Source: Gemmatimonadota bacterium
GTDB taxonomy: Bacteria; Gemmatimonadota; Gemmatimonadetes; Gemmatimonadales; GWC2-71-9
Direction of reading: 5' to 3'
Assembly (NCBI GenBank): GCA_003222115.1
Contig: QHUL01000076.1
Coordinates: 1-40,938, forward strand
DNA length: 40,938 nucleotides
In this document: positions 15,828 through 22,635 of the stretch, piece by piece
How positions within the stretch are numbered: position 1 is the stretch's first letter
Layout of the letters: each line of letters opens with the position of its first letter
Notes under the pieces: model-generated
Databases searched by the model: none
The model's input: only the letters and a program-made list of their open reading frames with translations
Told to the model about the DNA's origin: nothing
Position numbers and translations under genes: made by a program

Positions 15828-16700
15828 TCACCAGTTGTCCACCTTCCCCGCGTCCGGGATGAACAGACTCCGGCCAAAGCGGGACTTGCCGAACTCGGCG
15901 ATCAGTGCCTGCGTCGCCGGCGCCACGAGGAACTCGGCGAACGCCTTGCCGCCCGCGGCGTTGATACGCGGAGCATTTTTCGGGTTGACCTCGAGGACGT
16001 GATAGACGTTGTACAGGAGGGGGTCCCCCTCCACAAGGGGCGCGGCCTGGACCTTGGCACGCCACGCCAGGTAGGTCGCCCGGTCCGTGATCGTGTAGGC
16101 GCGCTTCTCGTCGGCCATCTGCAGTGTCTCGCCCATCCCGTGTCCCGCCTCGATGTACCAGCCGCCGGCGCCCGGCGGCCTGATGCCGGCGAGGCGCCAG
16201 AGCTTCTGCTCCAACTTGTGAGTCCCCGACTGGTCACCACGCGACACGAAGGGCGCTCGCCCCTCCGCGAGGCGTCGCAGCGCGGCGAGCGCGTCGGTCA
16301 TGCCGCCCAGGTGTGCCGGGTCGGCCGCCGGACCGACGATCAGAAAGTCGTTGTGCATCACCAAGCGCCGGCTGACGAAGTAGCCGCTGTCTACGAGCAC
16401 GCGCTCGGCTTCCGGCGCGTGGGCGAGCACGACATCCGCGTCCCCCCGGCGGCCCATCTCGAGCGCCTGGCCACTCCCCACGGCGATCACCTTCACCCTG
16501 TAGCCGTTCGTGCGCTCGAACACAGGGATCAGCGAGTCGAGCAGCCCGGCGTCGCGAGTCGAGGTGGTGGTGGCGAGGAGGACTTCCCGGGATTGGGCGG
16601 TAACAGGCGGTAAGAGGCGGTCAGGGGCGGTACCACAGATCGCAGCGGCGGCGAGGACTCCCGCCCAGTACCGCCCATTACCGCCCATTACCGCCCTCAT
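15828..16700 (-). CDS. tupA: Tungstate/molybdate-type ABC substrate-binding protein
   Basis: A 290-residue periplasmic binding protein of the TupA (COG2998) type. The diagnostic TTTSTRDAGLLDSL begins at residue 44, followed by VKVIAVGSGQALEMG, ADVVLAHAPEAE, RLVMHNDFLIVGP and SRGDQSGTHKLE, all conserved in tungstate-binding proteins. The N-terminal 35 residues form a signal peptide that is encoded almost wholly by a snapback element. The ATG at 16700 follows the porin stop with no gap; ATG 16688 is an alternative. Permease (TupB) and ATPase (TupC) genes do not follow; the next gene is the DUF4384 protein. With the porin and ModE-like regulator upstream this forms an oxyanion uptake locus. The oxyanion preference is inferred from family only. 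Confidence 0.9.
   Translation of the reverse strand: MRAVMGGNGRYWAGVLAAAAICGTAPDRLLPPVTAQSREVLLATTTSTRDAGLLDSLIPVFERTNGYRVKVIAVGSGQALEMGRRGDADVVLAHAPEAERVLVDSGYFVSRRLVMHNDFLIVGPAADPAHLGGMTDALAALRRLAEGRAPFVSRGDQSGTHKLEQKLWRLAGIRPPGAGGWYIEAGHGMGETLQMADEKRAYTITDRATYLAWRAKVQAAPLVEGDPLLYNVYHVLEVNPKNAPRINAAGGKAFAEFLVAPATQALIAEFGKSRFGRSLFIPDAGKVDNW
16595..16696. repeat. Snapback element 3 with 10-nt units, at the tupA start
   Basis: Four 10-nt units NNNNGGCGGT-like in the left arm (16595-16632) face four units CCGCCCATTA-like in the right arm (16661-16696). Arms match at 29 of 36 positions and the loop is 30 nt. The right arm begins 4 nt after the porin stop codon (16701) and contains the ATG-adjacent codons of tupA; the whole element lies within the tupA signal-peptide coding region. 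Confidence 0.85.
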
Positions 16701-17642
16701 TCACCACCTCACCTGCATCTGAGCGATCAGCCGGTTGTTGCCCACGGCCGGGCCTTGCTCCGCGAACACCGTGTACTCGAGCTGCAGCTTCAGGTCGTCC
16801 CCCGCGAAGAAATACTGGGCGCCGCCGGTGTACCCCGTGATGCGATCGCCACCCAGGGCGTCATCGGGGTCGAACTGCTGAACCCGCCCCACGAGCTGGA
16901 GGCGCTTGGGTTGCAGCTGGTACGCCGCGAGCGCATACCAGCCTCGTGTCGTGACGTCCGCGGCCGAGCGGTGCCGCCACAGGTACTCGGCGCGTGCCGC
17001 CACTCTCCCCCGCTCCAGCGTCCCCTCGATGTCCCAGGTCACGGTGTCGGGCTTTCCCGCCGCGGCGGCGCCCAGATGCAACCCGGCGATCGGTCTCACG
17101 ACCGCGCGCGCCAAATAGAGGAAGTCCTTGTCGCGGTTTGCCGCGCGGTTGATCCCATCGCCGTTGAAGACTCCTCCGTTCAGCGTCAAGGGACCCGTCG
17201 AGTTCCACTCGATCTTCACGCCGACGTCACGGTTCGGCGCGAGCGAGTCCACCACCATCGACCGCTCCGGCAGCTCGAGCACTGTCGAGGAGCGAATGAA
17301 TTCGACGGAGAGCGGCGTCTTCGACTGGCCGATCGTGGCGATCCACGGCCCGTGCGTGAGCGCGACGTAGAGGTCCGTGGCGGCGACGGTCGCCGCTGTG
17401 GCGCCGGTGCCCCCGCTCCGCAGCTCGGCCTGCAGCTTGTAGGTCGCCCAGGGCGTGAGGCTCCCCTGCACGCCGAGGCGCGCCCGTCGCACCTTGAACA
17501 GCGCCGAGTCGGCGATCGCCTCGAAGCGCGTCTGCACGTAGCCCGTGACCTTGGGCGCGGTCGGCCCCTGAGCGCGCGCCGCGAGGGGAAGCGCCCCGGC
17601 CGCGGCCACACTCAGGACGCAGCGCAGCCTGGTAGATCGCAC
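16701..17642 (-). CDS. Phosphate-selective-type outer membrane porin (OprP/OprO-like)
   Basis: A 313-residue beta-barrel porin. A signal peptide ends near residue 25 (LAARAQG). The mature part alternates short amphipathic strands: GYVQTRFEAIADSALFKVRRARLGVQG, a typical OprP-family entry, is seen here in outline, with RRARLG the clearest motif. NRDVGVKIEWN, GGVFNGDGIN and a final strand RLIAQMQVRW ending in an aromatic residue, as outer membrane barrels do, are also present. It is shorter than Pseudomonas OprP (about 400). Immediately upstream of tupA with a zero-nt junction and downstream of two ModE-like operator repeats, so it probably lets oxyanions reach the periplasm. Confidence 0.82.
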   Translation of the reverse strand: MRSTRLRCVLSVAAAGALPLAARAQGPTAPKVTGYVQTRFEAIADSALFKVRRARLGVQGSLTPWATYKLQAELRSGGTGATAATVAATDLYVALTHGPWIATIGQSKTPLSVEFIRSSTVLELPERSMVVDSLAPNRDVGVKIEWNSTGPLTLNGGVFNGDGINRAANRDKDFLYLARAVVRPIAGLHLGAAAAGKPDTVTWDIEGTLERGRVAARAEYLWRHRSAADVTTRGWYALAAYQLQPKRLQLVGRVQQFDPDDALGGDRITGYTGGAQYFFAGDDLKLQLEYTVFAEQGPAVGNNRLIAQMQVRW

Positions 17643-17714
17643 GCCCTCACCTCTGAGCTGGGGAGTGTCCGAGCGGCTGGTGAAACGGACGGGCGAATCT
17701 ACCGGGCCCAGGGA

Positions 17715-17763
17715 CGATAGGCAAGGCGACGCCTATCGCCGATAGGTACGGCTGGACCTATCG
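17715..17763. promoter_or_regulatory. Two ModE-like operators: CGATAGG-N10-CCTATCG twice
   Basis: Two identical inverted repeats stand side by side: CGATAGG at 17715-17721 with CCTATCG at 17732-17738, and CGATAGG at 17740-17746 with CCTATCG at 17757-17763. Spacers are both 10 nt and differ in sequence, and centres are 25 bp apart. They lie between the ModE-like gene and the porin-tupA pair, 73 to 121 nt upstream of the porin start; the second overlaps the regulator stop codon. Half-sites recall the CGNTAT/ATANCG ends of Escherichia coli ModE boxes. Binding is inferred. Confidence 0.7.
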
Positions 17764-18135
17764 CGGAGGGACGCTCTTGCGGAACGCGCGGTGGCTCAAC
17801 CGGTCCACTTCTCGCTGCCAGCGGGCGAAGACGCGGACCAGACGGCGCGCTGCCTCGGTCAGCCGGGCGCTCCCGCCGGCCCGCCCGCCCCGCGTCGTGG
17901 CGAGCACCCGCGCCCCCAACACCCGCTCCATCTGCCGGATCCGGTTGAGACACGTCCGGTAGCTCCAGCCCACCATTTGGCCGGCCGCCCGGATCGTACC
18001 CGTCCGGTCCACCGCGGCGAGGAAGCGCAGGTACCGGGGCCCCATCAAGAACACGCCGTCCCAATTCACCCACAGCTTTTGATGCGGGACGAGGTGCTTG
18101 CGCAACGACGGGGTACGCGAGGAACCCATGTTCAC
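17758..18135 (-). CDS. ModE-like DNA-binding regulator (no molybdate-binding domain)
   Basis: A 125-residue winged helix-turn-helix protein. Residues about 28-115 match the N-terminal domain of ModE: GPRYLRFLAAVDRTGTIRAAGQ, in outline the first helices, then VGWSYRTCLNRIRQMERVLG as the recognition helix, RGGRAGGSARLT as the wing and a long terminal helix. Escherichia coli ModE is about 262 residues with two molbindin domains; they are absent here, so ligand sensing must be missing or done elsewhere. The start is GTG 18135 or ATG 18129. Genes for a TupA-type binding protein and porin follow on the same strand behind two operator-like repeats, which supports control of oxyanion uptake. Confidence 0.85.
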   Translation of the reverse strand: MNMGSSRTPSLRKHLVPHQKLWVNWDGVFLMGPRYLRFLAAVDRTGTIRAAGQMVGWSYRTCLNRIRQMERVLGARVLATTRGGRAGGSARLTEAARRLVRVFARWQREVDRLSHRAFRKSVPPR

Positions 18136-18179
18136 GCGAACGCGCTACATTTCGCCGTAAGGTAGCCCCGCTCGTCCTT

Positions 18180-18662
18180 ATGAGCCAACTGCTCGACGCC
18201 ATCGCGGGCGTCCCCAACGCGTGCGAGCCCCTGCCCGGAATCGTGACGGGCGGCCAGCCGAGCGTCGAGCATCTCGCCGCTCTGCAGCGCGCGGGATGCG
18301 ACGTGGTGCTCGACCTGCGCGAGCCCATGGAGCCCCGGCCTTACCGCACGCCCGACGCAGTACGCGCGGCGGGCCTCGAGTACGTCAACATCCCCTTCGG
18401 CCACGGCGCGATCGGCGACGCCACGCTCGAGGCCGCCCTGCGCACCGTGCGGCAGCTCGGCGGCCAGAAGCGCGTCCTGGTCCACTGCTCCAGCGGAAAC
18501 CGAGTGGGCGCGGCGCTGATTCCCTACCTCATGCTCGATCAGGGGTTCGAGGAGGAGGACGCGATCAACGAGGCGATGCGGATCGGGACGCGGAACGCGG
18601 GGTTGCTGGAGCAGGCGCTCGACTACGCCAGGCGGGCGAAGGCGGCGATCAGAAGAGACTAG
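18180..18662 (+). CDS. DUF442-like putative phosphatase (beta-lactamase-hydrolase-like)
   Basis: A 160-residue cytoplasmic protein with the dual-specificity-phosphatase fold of the DUF442/BLH family. The phosphate loop is VHCSSGNR: Cys103, then four residues to Arg108. This CX4R spacing fits DUF442, whereas classical tyrosine phosphatases have CX5R. The conserved N-terminal ITGGQPS-like segment is seen as IVTGGQPSVEHL, and DLREPMEPRPY supplies the general-acid region. It is transcribed away from the ModE-like gene (44 nt between starts) and overlaps the convergent DUF72 gene by 14 bp. The substrate is unknown; relatives act in sulfide or phosphate chemistry. Confidence 0.8.
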   Translation: MSQLLDAIAGVPNACEPLPGIVTGGQPSVEHLAALQRAGCDVVLDLREPMEPRPYRTPDAVRAAGLEYVNIPFGHGAIGDATLEAALRTVRQLGGQKRVLVHCSSGNRVGAALIPYLMLDQGFEEEDAINEAMRIGTRNAGLLEQALDYARRAKAAIRRD

Positions 18663-19452
18663 TCTGCGCGGCCAGCGCCGTGGCCTCAACCGGCTTCTGC
18701 CCTATCAACTTCTGCATGGCCCTGGTGCTCGCCGGGGCGTGGCCCTGAAACTGGTTGCTGAAATAGCCGTACACCGACCCCACGCGCGCCCCGAGCGCCG
18801 CGAGCGCCATCGCCCACACGGCGAGCTCCCGCTCGCGGTCGATCTGCACGTGGCCGACGTCCTCCAGCCGCTGGCCCGACCCGATCCAGCGCACGTACGC
18901 GAACTCGGCGGTGGGATGGATCGCGAGGTCGATCATCTGGTCCCGCGGCAGCCACCGCCCCTCGACGAGCGCGAGCGCCAGCCCATGGCGCCGCAGCAGC
19001 TCGAGCAGCTTCGGGCCCACCCAGGCGCGCTGGCGCACTTCGACCGCCCAGCGCATTCCCTGCGGCAGCGCGGCGAGGAATCGCTCCACCCCTTCCCAGC
19101 GCTCCGGCCCCGTTTGGGCGCCGAGCTGAATCAGCACCGGCCCGAGGTGGTCGCCGAGTAGGCGGGCCCGCTCGCAGAACAGCGCGAGTCGTGCCGGGTC
19201 CGGTGCAGTGTCGCCCGCCGGGCTCAAATCCTCCGGGAGCTTCAGGGCGAACGTGAACCCCGCGGCGACCTTCTCCGCCCAACCCCGCACGACGTGCTCG
19301 GCGGGCGTGGCGTAGTAGGTCGAGTCGACCTCGACCGTATCGAACGCGCGGGTGTAGATGGAGAGGAAGTCCTGCGGCCGGGCGCCGGGCGGGTAGAAGG
19401 GGCCGACCCAGGCGGGGTAGTCCCAACCCTGAGTTCCAAGATGAACCTTGCT
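18649..19452 (-). CDS. DUF72 family protein (start codon not found)
   Basis: A TIM-barrel DUF72 (YecE-like) protein of about 267 residues. Conserved parts run from GTQGWDYPAWVGPFYPPG through DTVEVDSTYYATP and FTFALKLPEDL to VYGYFSNQFQGHAP near the end. Family members start as M-K/R-V-H-L-G-T-Q-G-W. Here the frame reads S-K-V-H-L: the expected start position (19452-19450) is AGC. A good Shine-Dalgarno AGGAAAGG sits 7 nt upstream of it. No ATG, GTG or TTG occurs in frame between the preceding TAA (19491) and GTG 19290, which would delete the first conserved 50 residues. The preceding gene is in the same frame. A damaged start, a sequencing error or a non-standard start are all possible. Function unknown. 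Confidence 0.7.
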   Translation of the reverse strand, partial: SKVHLGTQGWDYPAWVGPFYPPGARPQDFLSIYTRAFDTVEVDSTYYATPAEHVVRGWAEKVAAGFTFALKLPEDLSPAGDTAPDPARLALFCERARLLGDHLGPVLIQLGAQTGPERWEGVERFLAALPQGMRWAVEVRQRAWVGPKLLELLRRHGLALALVEGRWLPRDQMIDLAIHPTAEFAYVRWIGSGQRLEDVGHVQIDRERELAVWAMALAALGARVGSVYGYFSNQFQGHAPASTRAMQKLIGQKPVEATALAAQTSLF

Positions 19453-19488
19453 GCCGACGCCTTTCCTGGACGTTCTTCCTCGACGCCG

Positions 19489-19851
19489 TTATGGGTTGCG
19501 GTGCCAGTACATCCTCATCTCGCTGATCTTGCCGTCCTGCGTTTCGCAGAACATCGCGCCTCGCGCGTCCACCCATTCCCCGCTGCGGCGGCGGCGGTAG
19601 GTGCAGCGGAACTCGGTGGCGAACCACGGGCCCGCGACGTAAATCTCCCCCGAGCGGAACGTCACCTCGGCCTGGTTGGCGGGAAGGTCCGTCCAGTACC
19701 GGCGGATCGCGGCATGGCCCGTCTCCCTGTCGCTGAAGGGAGTCTCCACAAAGACGGCGTCGGCGGTGAACACGGACAGGATCTCCTCGGGATCGCCGCG
19801 CTCCCATCCGCGGCCGAACGCGTCGACCAGCCGGCGGTACGCCTCGTTCAT
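19489..19851 (-). CDS. NTF2/SnoaL-like small protein
   Basis: A 120-residue cone-shaped alpha+beta protein of the NTF2/SnoaL superfamily. It starts with a helix MNEAYRRLVDAFGRGWERGD, then ILSVFTADAVFVETPFSDRETGHAAI (given only as landmarks), and ends with the strands TEFRCTYRR and ISEMRMYWH. Such domains are enzymes or ligand carriers; no specific role can be assigned. The ATG at 19851 is chosen because the homology begins there; the longer frame upstream overlaps the divergent gene. TATATT (19863-19858) lies 6 nt before the ATG, so the mRNA may be leaderless. It ends in TAA in the same frame as the DUF72 protein. Confidence 0.75.
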   Translation of the reverse strand: MNEAYRRLVDAFGRGWERGDPEEILSVFTADAVFVETPFSDRETGHAAIRRYWTDLPANQAEVTFRSGEIYVAGPWFATEFRCTYRRRRSGEWVDARGAMFCETQDGKISEMRMYWHRNP

Positions 19852-19857
19852 GGCGCC

Positions 19858-19863
19858 AATATA
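19858..19863 (-). promoter_or_regulatory. Possible -10 box (TATATT) of the NTF2-like gene
   Basis: TATATT ends 6 nt before the ATG at 19851, which would place transcription initiation at the start codon. No convincing -35 is seen. Confidence 0.35.
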
Positions 19864-19933
19864 CGCCAATCCGAGAGCCTCGATGGCGACGTACGCTAGA
19901 CGAAGACATCCACCCAGAATGGAGGATCGACCA

Positions 19934-20314
19934 ATGCTGAAGCGAATTTTCGCGGCGACCGCCGTCCTCGCGCTCGTCGCACTGCCCCTGGCCGCGCAAG
20001 CGGGCAAGATGGCAGCGCCGGGCAAGGACCTCACGATCACCGGCCAGGTGATCGACATCAACTGTTACACCACGATGGGAGCGTCGGGCGAGGGGCATAA
20101 GATGTGCGCCCAAGCCTGCGCCAAGGCCGGGGTCGCGCTGGCGATCCTCGGCAGCGACGGGACGATCTACATGCCCGTCAGCTCCAAGCCCGCCGATCCG
20201 CAGAACTCGCGCCTCGTCGACTTCACCGAAGCCAAGGTGAAGGTGACGGGCGTGCACCGGATGGAGAAGGGCCTGCATACGATCGAGATCAAGACGATCT
20301 CCGCCGCGTCCTGA
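19934..20314 (+). CDS. Small secreted Cys/His protein
   Basis: A 126-residue exported protein with a signal peptide to about residue 22 (LPLAAQA). The mature part shows Cys44, His55, Cys58 and Cys62 in NCYTTMG...GHKMCAQACAKAG, then an OB-like beta stretch (ITGQVID, VTGVHRM, IEIKTI). The Cys/His set could bind metal or heme or form disulfides. The start is firm: GGAGG lies 8 nt before the ATG. Its stop overlaps the start of the thioredoxin-domain lipoprotein (TGATG), so a thiol-redox pairing is plausible. I do not recognise the family by name. Confidence 0.75.
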   Translation: MLKRIFAATAVLALVALPLAAQAGKMAAPGKDLTITGQVIDINCYTTMGASGEGHKMCAQACAKAGVALAILGSDGTIYMPVSSKPADPQNSRLVDFTEAKVKVTGVHRMEKGLHTIEIKTISAAS

Positions 20315-21666
20315 TGCGGCGTGCGCTGGGCGCCGCGCTGACGGGCGCGGCCCTCTTCGCCTGTCGGCCCACGGCGCCCAGCGGCCTCACCCTCCTCTTC
20401 CTCGGCCGCGCACCGGCGGCCCCTCTGGACGGTCTCTCCTGGGCACCCGATCCCGACGCCAGCAGCATCGCGGCGTTCGACCGCGACCTGCGGGTCGTGA
20501 AGCGCTTCACCAGCCCGCGGCTCGCGACGCCGCTCGCGGTCGCCACGCTGGACGGCCGTTATCTCCTCGTCACCGAGCGGACCGGCGAGGGCGTCGTGTT
20601 CGACACGGCCGGGCGGCCGGTGCGCGAATGGCAGGGCCCCGCTATGGCATCCGTGTACGCCGCGGCGGGGCGGCAGGTCGTCGCCGCACGCTCACCGTAC
20701 TTCGTCCAGCTGGGCGCGGAGCCCGATACCGCCCCCCTCGTGTGGGGGCTCGACACGCTGGGACGTCCCGTCGGGGGCATCGCGACCGTACGGACGCCGC
20801 GCATTCCCTTGCTCGGACAGCTCGTGAACGCGGGCGCCGTTGCCGTAGACCCTGCGGGCGACGTGTACTTCGCTCCGCTCGCCGGGGACGAGATCCGGAA
20901 GTACGGTCGCGGCGGACAGCTCCGGTGGACCGCGCGGCGCGGCCTGCCGGCGCGGGACGCCGAGCCCGAGCTGGTGCCGGGGAAGGGCCGCAGCTTCGGC
21001 GCCCGCTACGCCATCGTGAACGTGGCGCTCGCCCTCGGGCCCGGGGGCAGGCTCTACGCGCTGGGCTCGGACGACTCCGCCGGAACGAAGCTGCGGGTGG
21101 ACGTGGTGGACACGGCCTCGGGAGCGATCGTCGCGACCCGACACCTCCGCCCGCGCGAGAGCGCGGTCGCAGCGGACCCCACCGGGCGGCTCGCGGTGCT
21201 CGACGCCGACACCCTGCTCGCAGGCCGGGCGGCGCCCCAGCGGGAGCCGTTCGCCCCTCCCTTCACCCTCCCCACGCCGCGGGGCGACACCGTGACGCTC
21301 GCCGACTATGCCGGCAAGGTGACGCTGGTCAACTTCTGGGCCTCCTGGTGCGACCCCTGCCGCGAGGAGTTCCCCCACATGGCGGAGTTGTTGCGGGGGT
21401 TCGAGCGGAAGGACTTCGCCATTGCGGCGATCTCGGATGACGTGGACCGCGGCAAGATGCTCCAGTTCGTGCGGCAGTTCCGGCCGCCGTTCCCGATCCT
21501 CGTCGGCGGCGGGAAGATGAAGGCCACGTACCACTACCGCGGGCTCCCGTACTCCGTGCTGCTCGACCGTCGCGGCCGGATCATCGAACGCATCTTCGGA
21601 TTCGGCGGCGCTGCAGAGTTCCGGCAGCTGCGCGAGACTATTGCAAAGGAGGTCCGCGCTCCCTAG
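20314..21666 (+). CDS. Lipoprotein with beta-propeller and C-terminal TlpA-like thioredoxin domain
   Basis: A 450-residue envelope protein. The signal peptide ends with LFAC (lipobox). Residues about 40-300 look like propeller blades (NHL-like phrases LDGRYLLVTERTGEGVVFDT, VAVDPAGDVYFAPL). Residues about 315-450 are a TlpA/ResA-type thioredoxin domain with FWASWCDPCREEF (Cys346-x-x-Cys349), cis-Pro in LPYSVLLD and the terminal strand. It probably reduces disulfides outside the cytoplasm; the partner may be the Cys-rich protein encoded directly upstream with a 1-nt overlap. Propeller-thioredoxin fusions are uncommon but known. The start ATG is set by the TGATG overlap. Confidence 0.85.
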   Translation: MRRALGAALTGAALFACRPTAPSGLTLLFLGRAPAAPLDGLSWAPDPDASSIAAFDRDLRVVKRFTSPRLATPLAVATLDGRYLLVTERTGEGVVFDTAGRPVREWQGPAMASVYAAAGRQVVAARSPYFVQLGAEPDTAPLVWGLDTLGRPVGGIATVRTPRIPLLGQLVNAGAVAVDPAGDVYFAPLAGDEIRKYGRGGQLRWTARRGLPARDAEPELVPGKGRSFGARYAIVNVALALGPGGRLYALGSDDSAGTKLRVDVVDTASGAIVATRHLRPRESAVAADPTGRLAVLDADTLLAGRAAPQREPFAPPFTLPTPRGDTVTLADYAGKVTLVNFWASWCDPCREEFPHMAELLRGFERKDFAIAAISDDVDRGKMLQFVRQFRPPFPILVGGGKMKATYHYRGLPYSVLLDRRGRIIERIFGFGGAAEFRQLRETIAKEVRAP

Positions 21667-21675
21667 CCTTCTCCC

Positions 21676-22635
21676 GTGACCGATCCCACGCCCTACGCCC
21701 CACGCCCCGTTGTCATAGACACCGATCCCGGCATCGACGACCTGCTCGCCCTCGAGCTGGCGCTCAAGTCACCGGAGCTGGACGTGCGCGGCATCTCGGT
21801 CTCTTACGGCAACACCGTGGTGGAAAATGCGTACCGCAACGCCGTGGAGATACTCCGTCGGGTGGGGCGGCGTATCACGATCGGCGTGGGTGCGCGGCGC
21901 CCGCTGCGGCGCGAGCTGGTGGTGGCGCGCGAAACGCACGGGGAGACCGGTCTCGGCTACGCGACGGTCCCGCCCGCAGGAGTGATCCTGGACTTCGTGA
22001 AGCCCCTGGAGCGGCTGCTCGCCGACCAGCCGGCCCCCGTGACCCTGGTGACGCTCGGCCCGCTCACGAGCCTCGCGCTGGCGCTGCGACGGGAGCCCGC
22101 CGTGGTGCACGAGAAGGTGGCGCGCCACGTGGCGATGGCCGGGAACCTGGAAGCGCGCGGCAACACGACGCCCTACGCCGAGTTCAACGCCTGGTGCGAC
22201 CCGGAGGCCCTCGACGCCGTGCTCCGGGCCGAGCTGCCGACGGAGCTCGTGGGGCTCGACGTGACACGGCAGCTCGTGCTCTCGGGCCACGACGTCAACC
22301 GCATCGGCCGCGTCGCCGAGCCGCATGCGCAGTGGGTGTACGAGGCGCTGCGGTTCTACGTCGCCTTCCACCGGCGCGCCGAGAACCTGGACGGCTGCGT
22401 CGTGAACGACGTGCTGCCGATCGCGGCGCTCGTGCTACCCGACGTGCTCGATTTCACGGAAGTGCGACTCGCGGTGGACCTGGACGACGGGGACACGCGC
22501 GGCCGCACGCGGATCGATCCCGAAGGCGCGCCGGCGCGCGTCGCGACGCGCGTGCGCCCGGCCCCGGTGCGCCGCCTGCTGTTCGACCGCGTGCTGCCCT
22601 GGACCCAGACACCGGCCACGACCGCGGTCTCGTGA
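21676..22635 (+). CDS. Inosine/uridine-type nucleoside hydrolase
   Basis: A 319-residue IU-nucleoside hydrolase that splits ribonucleosides into base and ribose, for purine/pyrimidine salvage. The calcium-binding motif VIDTDPGIDD is at residues 13-22. The second Asp region is seen late in the chain as NDVLPIAALVLPD, and the middle has [16 protein letters not shown] and AGNLEARGNTTPYAEFN, which contribute to ribose binding. The GTG at 21676 follows the previous stop by 9 nt. The first 11 residues come from a solo repeat arm and are not conserved. Its stop overlaps the GTG of the dehydrogenase gene (GTGA). Nucleoside preference is not readable. Confidence 0.93.
   Translation: MTDPTPYAPRPVVIDTDPGIDDLLALELALKSPELDVRGISVSYGNTVVENAYRNAVEILRRVGRRITIGVGARRPLRRELVVARETHGETGLGYATVPPAGVILDFVKPLERLLADQPAPVTLVTLGPLTSLALALRREPAVVHEKVARHVAMAGNLEARGNTTPYAEFNAWCDPEALDAVLRAELPTELVGLDVTRQLVLSGHDVNRIGRVAEPHAQWVYEALRFYVAFHRRAENLDGCVVNDVLPIAALVLPDVLDFTEVRLAVDLDDGDTRGRTRIDPEGAPARVATRVRPAPVRRLLFDRVLPWTQTPATTAVS
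21685..21708. repeat. Solo arm of a snapback element
   Basis: A C-rich stretch of CCCACGC/CCTACGC units that lies 18 nt after the previous stop codon and encodes residues 4-11 of the nucleoside hydrolase. Its first 21 bases are the exact reverse complement of 31825-31845. No partner arm is present nearby. Confidence 0.7.

Noticed and set aside
16595-16696. CRISPR-like array of 10-nt repeats
   Set aside because: Units are 10 nt without spacers and the two halves are inverted; no cas genes.
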